Assembly: GCF_019800885.1 (NCBI RefSeq)
Contig: NZ_JAHVKE010000001.1
Location: forward strand, 1,674,001 to 1,738,000
Reading direction: 5' to 3'
Source: Maritalea mobilis
GTDB lineage: Bacteria > Pseudomonadota > Alphaproteobacteria > Rhodobacterales > Rhodobacteraceae
Length of the DNA stretch: 64,000 nucleotides
Shown: piece by piece, positions 26,063-34,127 of the stretch
Layout of the letters: every line of letters starts with the position of its first letter
How positions within the stretch are numbered: the stretch's first letter is position 1
Notes under the pieces: model-generated
Seen by the model: only the letters and a program-made list of their open reading frames with translations
Told to the model about the DNA's origin: nothing
The model's database searches: none
Translations under genes and position numbers: made by a program

Positions 26063-26875
26063 TCAGCGAAACGCCGCGCAGGGGTCGGGCCGCTCGACCG
26101 GGTCCGCAACGGCCCAGAGGTCAAACGGGATATCGCCCTGCGGCGCCTCTTCGAACTGCCCAAGGCTGACCACGTTCAGGTCAGGGGCCGCAACGGAAAG
26201 GACCGAAGGGATGCCCCAATCGCGCCGGGCATGGCCATTGCCAGTGATGACGACAACAGGCCCGCCATGCGCCTCCAACGCCTCCAGCGTGGCTGCGGCA
26301 AGGGCCGCGTCACGCAAACGCTGCGCCTCGACAAATCCGGGCAGGATCTCTTCCGGCAGGGCGTCGCAATGCGCCGCCATCTGTTCGGCCTCGCGCGTGG
26401 CCTGTTCGTCCTCGGGCAAGGCGGTGGTCAGGCCATAGCGCCCGGCGTCCGGGCCGAATGCCGCCGCTGCGCCATCCGCGAAGGCCGCCTGCGCCGCCTC
26501 TCGCCCAACCTGCGCGCCGTAGATGGGCCCGTTTTGGGCAAAGGCGATCAGGGGATAGTAATACGAGAAATCCGGCCAACCGCTTTCGGCCCAGTTCAGC
26601 GCCTCTTCCAAGGCCGCGGCGTCACCGGCCAGTTCCGGGGTCACGCTGGCCGCTGCCGCTTCGGTCAGGTGCTCGAACACCAGGGCGGTCGGGCCGATGG
26701 CGGCAACCGCATCGGCTTGCAAGGCGTGATGGTGGGGATTGTCATGCACCTCGCCCAGGATGATCACATCGGCACCCTGCGTCACCTCGGACAGGGCACC
26801 TGCGTCCACCACCTCCGATGCCGCGACGGGCAGGGCGGATGTGGCCATCAGGATCGGAAAAACAAAGCGAAACAT
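26063..26875 (-). CDS. ChaN family protein (haem-binding/iron-regulated type)
   Basis: A 270-residue exported protein with a signal peptide (RFVFPILMATSALPVAAS). The ChaN/DUF399 signature ADVIILGEVHDNPHHHALQ is near residue 35, and VVVITGNGHARRDWGIPSVL closes the domain. Campylobacter ChaN binds two haems and is part of iron uptake; the TIKI-like superfamily also contains proteases. No lipobox Cys is seen. It lies in a run of genes between rpoH-II and coaBC, 98 bases after the microprotein gene. Confidence 0.85.
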   Translation of the reverse strand: MFRFVFPILMATSALPVAASEVVDAGALSEVTQGADVIILGEVHDNPHHHALQADAVAAIGPTALVFEHLTEAAAASVTPELAGDAAALEEALNWAESGWPDFSYYYPLIAFAQNGPIYGAQVGREAAQAAFADGAAAAFGPDAGRYGLTTALPEDEQATREAEQMAAHCDALPEEILPGFVEAQRLRDAALAAATLEALEAHGGPVVVITGNGHARRDWGIPSVLSVAAPDLNVVSLGQFEEAPQGDIPFDLWAVADPVERPDPCAAFR

Positions 26876-26973
26876 GTGCGGCTCTCGTCAAAGGCTTGGG
26901 AAAGGTGAGCTGTTGGCACATGCGCCGTGGTCGGTCGCCCGGCAAGGCCGCGCGACCATCTGTCTGTCTGGTC

Positions 26974-27138
26974 CTAGTCGAACAGCGCCATCTGGCGGAT
27001 CGGCTGCGGGGCAATAACCCCTTGAGCCGCATCTGCCGCGATCCCCGTCGGACCAGCATCCAACCCTCCCTGCGGCGTCAGCCACAGGAAGGATCCGGCG
27101 AACAGTCCGGCGATCAGCGCCAAAGGCGCGTGGAGCAT
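26974..27138 (-). CDS. 54-residue membrane/secreted microprotein coupled to rpoH-II
   Basis: The gene starts at ATG 27138-27136, sharing one base with the rpoH-II stop codon (TGATG), and ends in TAG. The product has a hydrophobic N-terminal segment (APLALIAGLFAGSFLWLTP), followed by a small Gly/Ala-rich tail ending in IRQMALFD. It could be a single-pass membrane protein or a cleaved peptide. The overlapping stop/start strongly suggests translation by ribosomes that have just finished the sigma factor. No family is recognised. Confidence 0.6.
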   Translation of the reverse strand: MLHAPLALIAGLFAGSFLWLTPQGGLDAGPTGIAADAAQGVIAPQPIRQMALFD

Positions 27139-28019
27139 CAAGCGGCGAAAAATGACAGAACCTCCTTCGACTGCGCTTCGAGGTTCTTGCGCATCTTGCC
27201 AAAGGCGGCGGCCTCGAGCTGGCGCACGCGTTCCTTCGACAGGCCAAGCTCGTTGCCGAGGCTTTCCAGCGTCCGCGGTTCCTCGCGCAGCTTGCGCTCG
27301 CGCACGATGAACCGTTCGCGTTCGTTCAAGGCCTGCATCGCATTGATCAGCCACTCACGCAGCTGTTCGTTGTCATGCGTGTCCTGCACAAGGTCGGCCG
27401 CCTGGGCGCTGTCATCTTCCAGCGCATCAATCCATTCGCGCCCCTCGTCCTCGACGGATTGGGTGGCGTTCAGCGAGTAATCGGACCCGGCAAGGCGGCC
27501 TTCCATCATCTCGACATCATGCAGTGGCACGCCCACTTCGGTGGCGATCATCTGGCGCATCTGGTGCTTGTCGAGGTTTTCGCCCCGCGCCAGCGCTTCC
27601 CGCTCCAGCCGCGCCTGAACCCGACGCATGTTGAAGAACAACGATTTCTGAGACGAGGTCGAGCCAGTGCGCACCATCGACCAGTTGCGCATCACGTAAT
27701 CTTGAATGGAGGCCTTGATCCACCACACCGCGTAGGTCGAGAAACGCACGCCGCGATCCGGGTCGAACTTGTCGGCCGCTTTCATCAGGCCAAGCCCGGC
27801 TTCCTGGATCAGGTCGTTCATCGGCGCGCCGTAGCGTTTGAACTTGGCCGCCATCGAGATCGCCAACCGCATGTAGGCCGTCACCAGCCGATGCAGCGCC
27901 TGTTCGTCGCGGTGGTCGCGCCACGCGTAGGCCAGTTGCAATTCCGTCTCCGCATCCAGCAGCTCCGCCTTCATGGCGCGCCGTGACAGAGATTGGTCTC
28001 CACCCATGTCGAAAGCCAT
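27138..28019 (-). CDS. rpoH: RpoH family sigma factor (RpoH-II type)
   Basis: A 293-residue sigma-32-family factor. Region 2 shows LVTAYMRLAISMAAKFKRYG, NDLIQEAGLGLMKAADKFDP and FSTYAVWWIKASIQDYVMRNWSMV (region 2.3/2.4). The RpoH box-like segment QKSLFFNMRRVQARLERE follows. Region 4 ends ESLGNELGLSKERVRQLEAAAF with the helix-turn-helix. RpoH-II of Rhodobacteraceae serves singlet-oxygen and oxidative stress responses under RpoE; the promoter at 28079-28106 fits that role. Assignment to type II rather than type I rests mainly on this promoter. Confidence 0.92.
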   Translation of the reverse strand: MAFDMGGDQSLSRRAMKAELLDAETELQLAYAWRDHRDEQALHRLVTAYMRLAISMAAKFKRYGAPMNDLIQEAGLGLMKAADKFDPDRGVRFSTYAVWWIKASIQDYVMRNWSMVRTGSTSSQKSLFFNMRRVQARLEREALARGENLDKHQMRQMIATEVGVPLHDVEMMEGRLAGSDYSLNATQSVEDEGREWIDALEDDSAQAADLVQDTHDNEQLREWLINAMQALNERERFIVRERKLREEPRTLESLGNELGLSKERVRQLEAAAFGKMRKNLEAQSKEVLSFFAA

Positions 28020-28078
28020 CGTCAGAACCCCCCGGTTCGTTGCTTTTGCTGTTTTTCTCGCAAGCCGCGATCATATTT

Positions 28079-28106
28079 GTTACGCAACGTCTTCGCGTCC
28101 GGATCA
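28079..28106 (-). promoter_or_regulatory. ECF (RpoE-type) promoter of rpoH-II
   Basis: On the minus strand a TGATCC -35 element (28106-28101) is followed after 16 bases by CGTAAC (28084-28079) as -10, matching the pattern of RpoE-ChrR-dependent promoters in Rhodobacter. Transcription would begin near 28072, leaving a leader of about 50 bases. Confidence 0.65.
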
Positions 28107-28123
28107 CTTCTCGGGAAAGAAAA

Positions 28124-28681
28124 TTGCAACTGCCCCCCATCACACTTGCCATTGGAGGCGCGGCCTCGGGCAAATCCGCCTTTGCAGAAAGGCTTGTGCG
28201 CCGCTCGGGCCTTGCCAAGGTCTATTTCGCCACGGCCGAGGCCGATGACGCGGATCTGGCGGCGCGGATCGACGTGCACCGCGCCCGCCGCTCCGGGCAG
28301 GGCTGGCGTACCGTCGAAGCCCCCCGCGACCTTGCCCGGGCGCTCGCGCAGATCGAGGTCGAAGAGGTCGCGCTGGTCGATTGCGTGACCACCTGGCTGT
28401 CGAACCAGATGCGAAGCGGCGCCGATATCGAGGAAGAGGCCGCGCTGCTTGAAGACGTGCTCGACCAACTGCCCGCGCCCGTCGTTCTGGTCACCAACGA
28501 TGTCACCGGAGGGGTCGCACCGGACGGAGACCCCGATCGCCATTTTCAACAGGCCCTGGGGCGATTGAACCAGCAACTCGCCGCGCAGGCCGATCTGGTG
28601 GTTCAGGTCACCGCCGGCCTGCCCTTGGTCCTGAAGGGTGAGGCGCCCTTGCCCGACATGGCGAAACCGACCCCATGGTGA
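28124..28681 (+). CDS. cobU: adenosylcobinamide kinase/guanylyltransferase (CobP/CobU)
   Basis: A 185-residue enzyme of cobalamin synthesis that phosphorylates adenosylcobinamide and adds GMP. The P-loop is TLAIGGAASGKSAFAERL; KVYFATAEADDADLAARI, HRARRSGQGWRTVEAP (with the guanylylated His) and LVDCVTTWLSNQM follow. The family NEVG stretch appears as VTNDVTGGVAP, a divergence. AGLPLVLKGEAP ends the domain. TTG 28124 is the best start, with GGGAAAGA upstream; the upstream in-frame ATG would lie inside the rpoH promoter. The stop overlaps the next gene. Confidence 0.88.
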   Translation: MQLPPITLAIGGAASGKSAFAERLVRRSGLAKVYFATAEADDADLAARIDVHRARRSGQGWRTVEAPRDLARALAQIEVEEVALVDCVTTWLSNQMRSGADIEEEAALLEDVLDQLPAPVVLVTNDVTGGVAPDGDPDRHFQQALGRLNQQLAAQADLVVQVTAGLPLVLKGEAPLPDMAKPTPW

Positions 28682-29253
28682 GGCGGCTCTGCTGGGTCCG
28701 ACACGGACCGACCCACCAAGTCACCATGACCGGGTGGCGCGATGTGCCCGCCGACCTGTCGGATCGACAGGCGCTTGCGCGGCTGGACGCCTACCTGCCC
28801 CGGACGGCCACTGTCGTCTCCTCCGATCTCCGGCGCGCGGTCGCCACGGCCGATGCCATCATGGCCGAGCGTGTTCGCCTGCCCCATGACCCGGCCCTGC
28901 GCGAGTTTGATTTCGGCCTGTGGGACGGGATGCAGTTCGACGACGTTTCCGCCCGCGACCCGGACCTGTCCCGCACCTTCTGGGAACAGCCGGGCGACAC
29001 CGCCCCACCCGGGGGCGAAAGCTGGAACGCCGTTGCCGCGCGGGTCTCCTCCGCGATCGACAGGCTGATCGGACAGGTGGAGGGCGACCTGATCGCGGTC
29101 AGCCATTTCGGCGCCATCCTCACCCATCTCAGCCGCGCGGGCGGCCTTGCGCCCGAACAGGCGCTCTCCCATCGGATCGACACGCTGTCGGTCACCGAAC
29201 TTCATCTCGGCGACGACGGCTGGCGCATTGCCGCCATCAATCACCTTCCCTGA
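28675..29253 (+). CDS. histidine phosphatase (alpha-ribazole phosphatase-like)
   Basis: A 192-residue phosphoglycerate mutase-fold phosphatase. CWVRHGPTHQ contains the phosphoryl-acceptor His, REFDFGLWDGMQFD the family ExxxGxW-type segment and IAVSHFGAILTHL the second catalytic His. It overlaps the cobinamide kinase gene by seven bases, so a CobC role, removing phosphate from alpha-ribazole phosphate in cobalamin assembly, is the natural inference. A broader phosphatase is possible. Start ATG 28675 or GTG 28678. Confidence 0.82.
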   Translation: MVRRLCWVRHGPTHQVTMTGWRDVPADLSDRQALARLDAYLPRTATVVSSDLRRAVATADAIMAERVRLPHDPALREFDFGLWDGMQFDDVSARDPDLSRTFWEQPGDTAPPGGESWNAVAARVSSAIDRLIGQVEGDLIAVSHFGAILTHLSRAGGLAPEQALSHRIDTLSVTELHLGDDGWRIAAINHLP

Positions 29254-29311
29254 TCGGCACGATCAGCGAATGGCGATTGACGCCGACGCGCACCCCTGCG
29301 CCTATGCCGCC

Positions 29312-29992
29312 ATGGCTTATGCACTCCTGATCGGCCAGCGCAGCTATTCCTCTTGGTCCCTGCGCGGATGGCTCCCTTTCGCGGCCTTCGGCATTCCCGT
29401 CGAGGTGTCTTCCACCGTCATCTATTCCGACGCTTTCGCGGCAGAGGTCGCGGCGTTCGGCGGCGGGGGGACCGTGCCGGTTCTGCGCACGCCCGAAGGC
29501 GGCATCCTGACCGACAGCCTCGCCATTGCCTGGCACCTTGCCGAAACCTTCCCCGAGAAGGGCCTGCTGCCGGATGACCCCATCGCGCGGGCCGAGGCGC
29601 AAAGCCTGATCGCCGAGATGCATTCCGGTTTCACGGCCCTGCGCAGCGCCTGCCCGATGAATTTGCGCACGGCATGGGACGGGTTCGAGATCAGCGCCGC
29701 GGTGCAGGCCGATCTCGACCGGCTGCAAGCCCTATGGTCCGAGGCATTGGCGCGCTCAGGCGGGCCTTACCTCTATGGCGACTATTCCCTTGCCGATGTC
29801 TTTTTCGCCCCCGTCGCCATCCGCATCGCGGGCTATGGCCTGGCAGTCGATCCGCTGACACAGAGCTACGTGACCGCGCAACTGGCCCACCCCGCTATCA
29901 TCGAATGGCGCGAGGCGGGACTGGCCGAGGATGACGAAGTCGCGAAATACGACTTGGGCCTGCCGCGCTTGCCCTTCCCGATGCCAAGCTGA
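29312..29992 (+). CDS. glutathione S-transferase family protein
   Basis: A 226-residue GST. The N-terminal thioredoxin-fold domain opens LLIGQRSYSSWSLRGWLPF with the catalytic Ser region, then GGGGTVPVLRTPEGGILTDS (cis-Pro and the glutathione-binding D-S). The helical C-terminal domain includes GPYLYGDYSLADVFFAPVA with the conserved N-capping D. This type attaches glutathione to electrophiles or isomerises substrates. I choose ATG 29312 since family members begin right before the first beta strand; ATG 29270 is an alternative. Confidence 0.88.
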   Translation: MAYALLIGQRSYSSWSLRGWLPFAAFGIPVEVSSTVIYSDAFAAEVAAFGGGGTVPVLRTPEGGILTDSLAIAWHLAETFPEKGLLPDDPIARAEAQSLIAEMHSGFTALRSACPMNLRTAWDGFEISAAVQADLDRLQALWSEALARSGGPYLYGDYSLADVFFAPVAIRIAGYGLAVDPLTQSYVTAQLAHPAIIEWREAGLAEDDEVAKYDLGLPRLPFPMPS

Positions 29993-30013
29993 GCCGACGC
30001 TCGGGGCGCGGCC

Positions 30014-30054
30014 GGAAAACTCGAGTTTTCCGGGCCGTTTTCCTCGAGGAAAAC
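30014..30054. repeat. four-arm palindromic element between GST and comM
   Basis: The order is GGAAAAC-TCGA-GTTTTCC, a GGGCC-centred spacer, then GTTTTCC-TCGA-GGAAAAC. Each half is a perfect 18-base palindrome (30014-30031 and 30037-30054). Both share the same seven-base arms in opposite order, so arms can also pair across the spacer. It lies about 20 bases downstream of the GST stop. It has no coding frame and could be a bidirectional terminator or a mobile palindromic repeat unit. Confidence 0.75.
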
Positions 30055-30074
30055 GTGTCGCGCCGATGGTGGTG

Positions 30075-30090
30075 TTAATCATTTCCTAAC
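30075..30090 (+). promoter_or_regulatory. CtrA-like binding site upstream of comM
   Basis: TTAA (30075-30078), seven bases, then CTAAC (30086-30090) differs by one base from the alphaproteobacterial CtrA consensus TTAA-N7-TTAAC. It lies 24 bases before the comM start. In Rhodobacter capsulatus competence-type genes including comM homologues are under CtrA control, which makes the site plausible. Confidence 0.5.
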
Positions 30091-30113
30091 CAAGCCGGGC
30101 GAAGACTGTCGCC

Positions 30114-31655
30114 ATGTTCGACAGTCCCAGCCCCGAGGCGCTTGCGCGCTGCCATACCGTCGCCTTCGAAGGGCTGGACGCCCGCCGGGTCGAGGTGCAA
30201 TGCGCGGTCACCGCCGGGCTGCCGGGCTTTGCCGTGGTGGGCCTGCCCGACAAGGCCGTATCCGAGGCGCGCGAACGCGTGCGCACCGCACTGCAGGCCA
30301 TGGCCATCGCGCTGCCATCCAAGCGGATCACGGTAAACCTGTCGCCTGCCGACCTGCCCAAGGAAGGCTCGCATTTCGACCTGCCGATCGCACTGGCGCT
30401 GCTTGCCGCCCTCGGCATCCTGCCCCCAGACCGGGTCGAGGAGGCTGTGGCCCTTGGAGAGTTGTCGCTGGACGGACGCCTCGTGCCTGTCATCGGGGCG
30501 CTGCCGACCGCGCTGGCCGCCGGCGAAGACGACCGCGTCCTGCTCTGCCCCGCCGCCTGCGGGGCCGAGGCGGCTTGGGTCGGCGCCACGCCCGTCTTTG
30601 CCGCCAAAAGCCTCGCCGACCTGATCGCCCATCTGACCGACCGTGCGCCGCTGGACCCGGCCCGCCCCGGCGAGATCCGTGATGATCCGACCACGGGCTG
30701 CCTGTCAGAGGTCCGCGGACAGGAGCGCGCCAAACGCGCCTTGGAGATCGCCGCCGCCGGGCGGCACCACATGCTGATGGTCGGCTCACCGGGATCGGGC
30801 AAATCCATGCTGGCTGCGCGCCTGCCCGGGATTTTGCCGCCGCTCTCGGCCCCGGAGGCGCTGGAAACCTCGATGATCCAGTCGCTTGCGGGGCTGCTCG
30901 ACGAGGGCGGCATTTCCCGCACGCGCCCCTACCGCGCGCCGCATCACACGGCCTCAATGGCCGCGGTGGTGGGGGGCGGGCGTGGCGCGAAACCGGGTGA
31001 GATCAGCCTAGCGCATAACGGCGTGCTGTTCCTTGACGAGTTCCCGGAATACGCCCGTGCCGTTCTGGAAACCCTGCGCCAACCGATCGAAACGGGCGAG
31101 GTCGTGGTCGCCCGCGCCAATGCCCATGTCACCTATCCCTGCCGCTTCCTGCTGATCGCTGCCGCCAACCCCTGCCGCTGCGGGCAGCTCTACGACGCGG
31201 GCCAAGCCTGTGGCCGCGCGCCGCAATGCGGGGCGGAGTACATGGGCAAGATCTCGGGGCCGCTGATGGACCGGTTCGACCTGCGGCTGGAAGTGCCGCC
31301 GGTCAGCTATGCCGATCTCGACCTGCCGCCCTCGGGTGACACGTCGGCCGAGATCGCGAAACGCGTCGCCGCGGCGCGCGACATCCAGAGCGCGCGATTT
31401 GCCGAGATCGGTGCAGCGGCCCGCGTGAATGCCGATGCCGAAGGCGCGCTGCTCGACCGGATCGCTACTCCGGACAAGGCGGGCAAGGACCTGCTGCTCA
31501 AGGCGGCCGAGAGGTTCCACCTGACCGCCCGGGGCTATCACCGCGTGCTGCGGCTGGCCCGGACCATTGCGGACCTCGACGGGGCCGAGACGGTCGGACA
31601 GCCCCATATCGCCGAGGCTGTGGGCTACCGGCTGATCGGGGCGCAGTCGGTGTGA
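30114..31655 (+). CDS. comM: YifB/ComM family Mg chelatase-like AAA+ ATPase
   Basis: A 513-residue hexameric helicase-like protein. The N-terminal LonC-like domain has EVQCAVTAGLPGFAVVGLPD and RITVNLSPADLPKEGSHFDL. The AAA+ core shows Walker A MVGSPGSGKSMLAARLPGIL, Walker B GVLFLDEFPEYA, PCRFLLIAAANPCRCGQ with zinc-binding-type cysteines, and sensor/arginine motif SGPLMDRFDLRLEVP. ComM promotes branch migration during integration of incoming DNA. Length is typical. A CtrA-like site and a palindromic element precede it. Its stop lies four bases from the convergent gshB stop. Confidence 0.94.
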   Translation: MFDSPSPEALARCHTVAFEGLDARRVEVQCAVTAGLPGFAVVGLPDKAVSEARERVRTALQAMAIALPSKRITVNLSPADLPKEGSHFDLPIALALLAALGILPPDRVEEAVALGELSLDGRLVPVIGALPTALAAGEDDRVLLCPAACGAEAAWVGATPVFAAKSLADLIAHLTDRAPLDPARPGEIRDDPTTGCLSEVRGQERAKRALEIAAAGRHHMLMVGSPGSGKSMLAARLPGILPPLSAPEALETSMIQSLAGLLDEGGISRTRPYRAPHHTASMAAVVGGGRGAKPGEISLAHNGVLFLDEFPEYARAVLETLRQPIETGEVVVARANAHVTYPCRFLLIAAANPCRCGQLYDAGQACGRAPQCGAEYMGKISGPLMDRFDLRLEVPPVSYADLDLPPSGDTSAEIAKRVAAARDIQSARFAEIGAAARVNADAEGALLDRIATPDKAGKDLLLKAAERFHLTARGYHRVLRLARTIADLDGAETVGQPHIAEAVGYRLIGAQSV

Positions 31656-31659
31656 CCGC

Positions 31660-32598
31660 TCACCCGGCGAGGCGCGCTTCGATCGCCTCCCAGATCTGGC
31701 CGGCCACGTTGACCCCGTCGAAGCGTTCGAGCTCCTGGATGCCGGTGGGCGAGGTCACGTTGATCTCGGTCAGGTAGCCGCCGATCACGTCGATGCCGAC
31801 GAAAACCTGCCCCATCTCTTTCAGGCGCGGCCCGATGATCGCACAGATCTCGCGCTCCCGCTCGGTCAGGTCGGTTTTCTCGGGGCGACCGCCGACATGC
31901 ATGTTCGACCGGGTCTCGCCCTTGGCGGGCACACGGTTGATCCCGCCGACCGGTTCACCGTCCACCAAGATGATGCGTTTGTCGCCAGCCGACACGTCGG
32001 GCAGGAATTTCTGCACGATCAAGGGCTCGCGGCTCATTCCCGTGAAGAGCTCGTGCAGCGAAGTCAGGTTGCGGTCGTTCGGGTCGAGGCGAAACACCCC
32101 CGCCCCGCCATTCCCGTAAAGCGGTTTAAGGATGATATCACCGTGCTTTTCCTTGAACTCGCGCAACACCTCGATGTCGCGGGCGATGGCGGTGGGCGGG
32201 GTCAGATCGGGGAAATCCAGCACCAGCAGTTTTTCCGGCGAATTGCGCACCCAGAACGGGTCGTTCACAACCAGCGCCTGCCCCTTGAGCCGGTCCAGCA
32301 GATGCGTCGTGGTGATGTAGCCCATGTCGAAAGGCGGGTCCTGCCGCAGCCAGACCACGTCCATCTCGCCGAGGTCGATATCGGCGACCGGGCCAAGGTC
32401 GGCATGGTCGCCCTGCACGCGCTGGACCCGCAGGCTCTGGGCGCGGGCCATCACACGGCCCTCGCGGTAGGAGAGGTGATCGGGCGTATAGACCCACATC
32501 TCGTGGCCGCGCGCCTGCGCTTCTTCGGCGAGACGAAACGTGCTGTCCGCGTTGATGTTGACGGATCCGATCGGATCCATCTGGAATGCCACTTTCAT
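31660..32598 (-). CDS. gshB: glutathione synthetase
   Basis: A 312-residue ATP-grasp enzyme joining gamma-glutamylcysteine and glycine. It begins [20 protein letters not shown], contains [39 protein letters not shown] (ATP-grasp loop), [20 protein letters not shown] and [20 protein letters not shown] (metal-binding Glu/Asn). ATG 32598 is chosen because GGAGGG lies five bases upstream; a GTG two codons earlier would sit on that ribosome site. It follows yraN and rsmI on the same strand, a conserved alphaproteobacterial order. Confidence 0.97.
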   Translation of the reverse strand: MKVAFQMDPIGSVNINADSTFRLAEEAQARGHEMWVYTPDHLSYREGRVMARAQSLRVQRVQGDHADLGPVADIDLGEMDVVWLRQDPPFDMGYITTTHLLDRLKGQALVVNDPFWVRNSPEKLLVLDFPDLTPPTAIARDIEVLREFKEKHGDIILKPLYGNGGAGVFRLDPNDRNLTSLHELFTGMSREPLIVQKFLPDVSAGDKRIILVDGEPVGGINRVPAKGETRSNMHVGGRPEKTDLTEREREICAIIGPRLKEMGQVFVGIDVIGGYLTEINVTSPTGIQELERFDGVNVAGQIWEAIEARLAG

Positions 32599-32667
32599 TG
32601 TCACCCTCCGACGGCCGTGTCGGCGCCATACATGGCGCGCTGCACCCCGAGAGGCAATGGCGCGCCA

Positions 32668-33042
32668 TCATGTCATCAACGCGTTGGGCAGAATTTCCAT
32701 GCGCCCGGAGCGATCCACCAAGGCCACGTCGAACCGCATCGGCGTAAGGGAACCCGTCGGCAAGGCCCCGATGTAGTGTTCGGCGCTCCGCAGCAGGCGG
32801 TCGATCTGGCGCCGCGTCAGCGACTGCGCCGCCTTCGAGAAATCCGCCGCCGATTTCACCTCGACGAAGACGGTTTCCCCGTCCTTCTCAGCGATGAGGT
32901 CAATCTCGCCCAAAGGCCCCCGCCAGCGTCGCGAAAGGATACGGTGCCCGTCCCGCTCGTAGCGGCGCGCGACCTGCTCCTCGGCAGCCTGTCCGGCGTG
33001 GAAATTCCGCTGGCCGCGCTCGATCCGTTTCGCATTCGTCAT
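32668..33042 (-). CDS. YraN family (UPF0102) nuclease-fold protein
   Basis: A 124-residue protein of the YraN/UPF0102 family, a PD-(D/E)xK-like nuclease fold. The core is HRILSRRWRGPLGEIDLIAEKDG followed by VFVEVKSAADF; the E..D..EVK residues form the presumed metal site. It is often linked to Holliday-junction processing or DNA uptake, but its biochemistry is not established. It lies 38 bases downstream of rsmI. Confidence 0.9.
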   Translation of the reverse strand: MTNAKRIERGQRNFHAGQAAEEQVARRYERDGHRILSRRWRGPLGEIDLIAEKDGETVFVEVKSAADFSKAAQSLTRRQIDRLLRSAEHYIGALPTGSLTPMRFDVALVDRSGRMEILPNALMT

Positions 33043-33080
33043 TGCCCGTTCCTTTCGGTCCCGGGAGACATGCGCCCGAG

Positions 33081-33998
33081 CTAGCCTTTCTCTTTCAACG
33101 CCAGCGCACGCTGGTAGACGTCACGCCTGGGCAAACCCAGACGCTCGGCCACCTCGGCCGCGGCATCCTTGACCCGAAGCCGCGCCAAGGCGTCATGCAA
33201 GGCGGCGTCCAGATCCTCTTCGCTCGTCTCCACCGCACCTGCGCGATCCAGCACAAGCACGATTTCGCCCTTGGGCGGCACGGCCTCCACGCTGTCTCGC
33301 AACTCGGCCAGCGTGCCGCGCCGCGCCTCTTCGAATCGTTTGGTCAGTTCCCGACACAGCGCCGCCTGACGATCCTCGCCCAGAGACTCGCACAATTCCC
33401 CTAACAAACGATGAATCCGCTTGGGGCTTTCGAACAGGATCACCGTCGCGCCTGACGCATCCAGCCCGGCGATCCATCCTTTGCGCGCCCCGGCCTGCGG
33501 CGGGGGGAAGCCCGCGAACAGGAACCGGTCCGAGGGCAAGCCAGAAATCGTCAGCGCGGCCAGCGCCGCCGATGGCCCTGGCGCCGCCGTCACCGGCACC
33601 CCCGCCTCGATCGCCGCGCGGGCAAGTTGATAGCCCGGATCGGCCACGAGCGGCGTGCCCGCATCCGAGACATAGGCCACGCGCTTGCCCTCTGTCAGCG
33701 CCCGGATCAGGCGTGGCCGCATCTCGGCCCCGTTGTGATCGTGGTAGGGCAACAGCGGTCGCCCCCCGAGGGGGATGCCGTGAATTTCCATCAGGCGGCG
33801 CGCATTCCGGGTATCTTCCGCCGCGATCACCTCCGCCGCGCGCAGCGTGTCGAGCGCCCTGAGGGTGATGTCGCGCGCCGTCCCGATCGGGGTCGCCACG
33901 AAATGCAGCCCGGGGGCAAGCGCGGCCGCCGCGACCGGCACCTCTCCGCCGCCCGGGTCGGTTTTTTGCAACTGGTGCTTGCTTTCGCCCTCGCCCAT
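33081..33998 (-). CDS. rsmI: 16S rRNA (cytidine(1402)-2'-O)-methyltransferase
   Basis: A 305-residue tetrapyrrole-methylase-fold enzyme. LHFVATPIGTARDITLRALD starts the fold, followed by VIAAEDTRNARRLMEIHG, LLPYHDHN, VAYVSDAGTPLVADPGYQL (SAM loop) and TAAPGPSAALAALTISGLP. SDRFLFAGFPP is the usual RsmI segment. It methylates the ribose of C1402 in the ribosomal decoding centre. It is divergently transcribed from the LpoA-like lipoprotein gene over a 129-base shared upstream region. Confidence 0.97.
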   Translation of the reverse strand: MGEGESKHQLQKTDPGGGEVPVAAAALAPGLHFVATPIGTARDITLRALDTLRAAEVIAAEDTRNARRLMEIHGIPLGGRPLLPYHDHNGAEMRPRLIRALTEGKRVAYVSDAGTPLVADPGYQLARAAIEAGVPVTAAPGPSAALAALTISGLPSDRFLFAGFPPPQAGARKGWIAGLDASGATVILFESPKRIHRLLGELCESLGEDRQAALCRELTKRFEEARRGTLAELRDSVEAVPPKGEIVLVLDRAGAVETSEEDLDAALHDALARLRVKDAAAEVAERLGLPRRDVYQRALALKEKG

Positions 33999-34127
33999 GG
34001 GCCATGACCCCTTCCAACCGCCTCGTGCAAGCGGCGTTTACTTGCGCAACCGGAGAAACTAGCCTGCCACAGGGTGGCATCCGGTTGCCTTCCAATGTTT
34101 TTCGCGCCTCACGGAGGACAAGCTTCG

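Noticed and set aside
28020-28123. Possible cobalamin riboswitch before the cobinamide kinase gene
   Set aside because: The divergent gap is only about 104 bases, too short for a cobalamin riboswitch. It contains the rpoH promoter and no conserved B12-box sequence that I can see.
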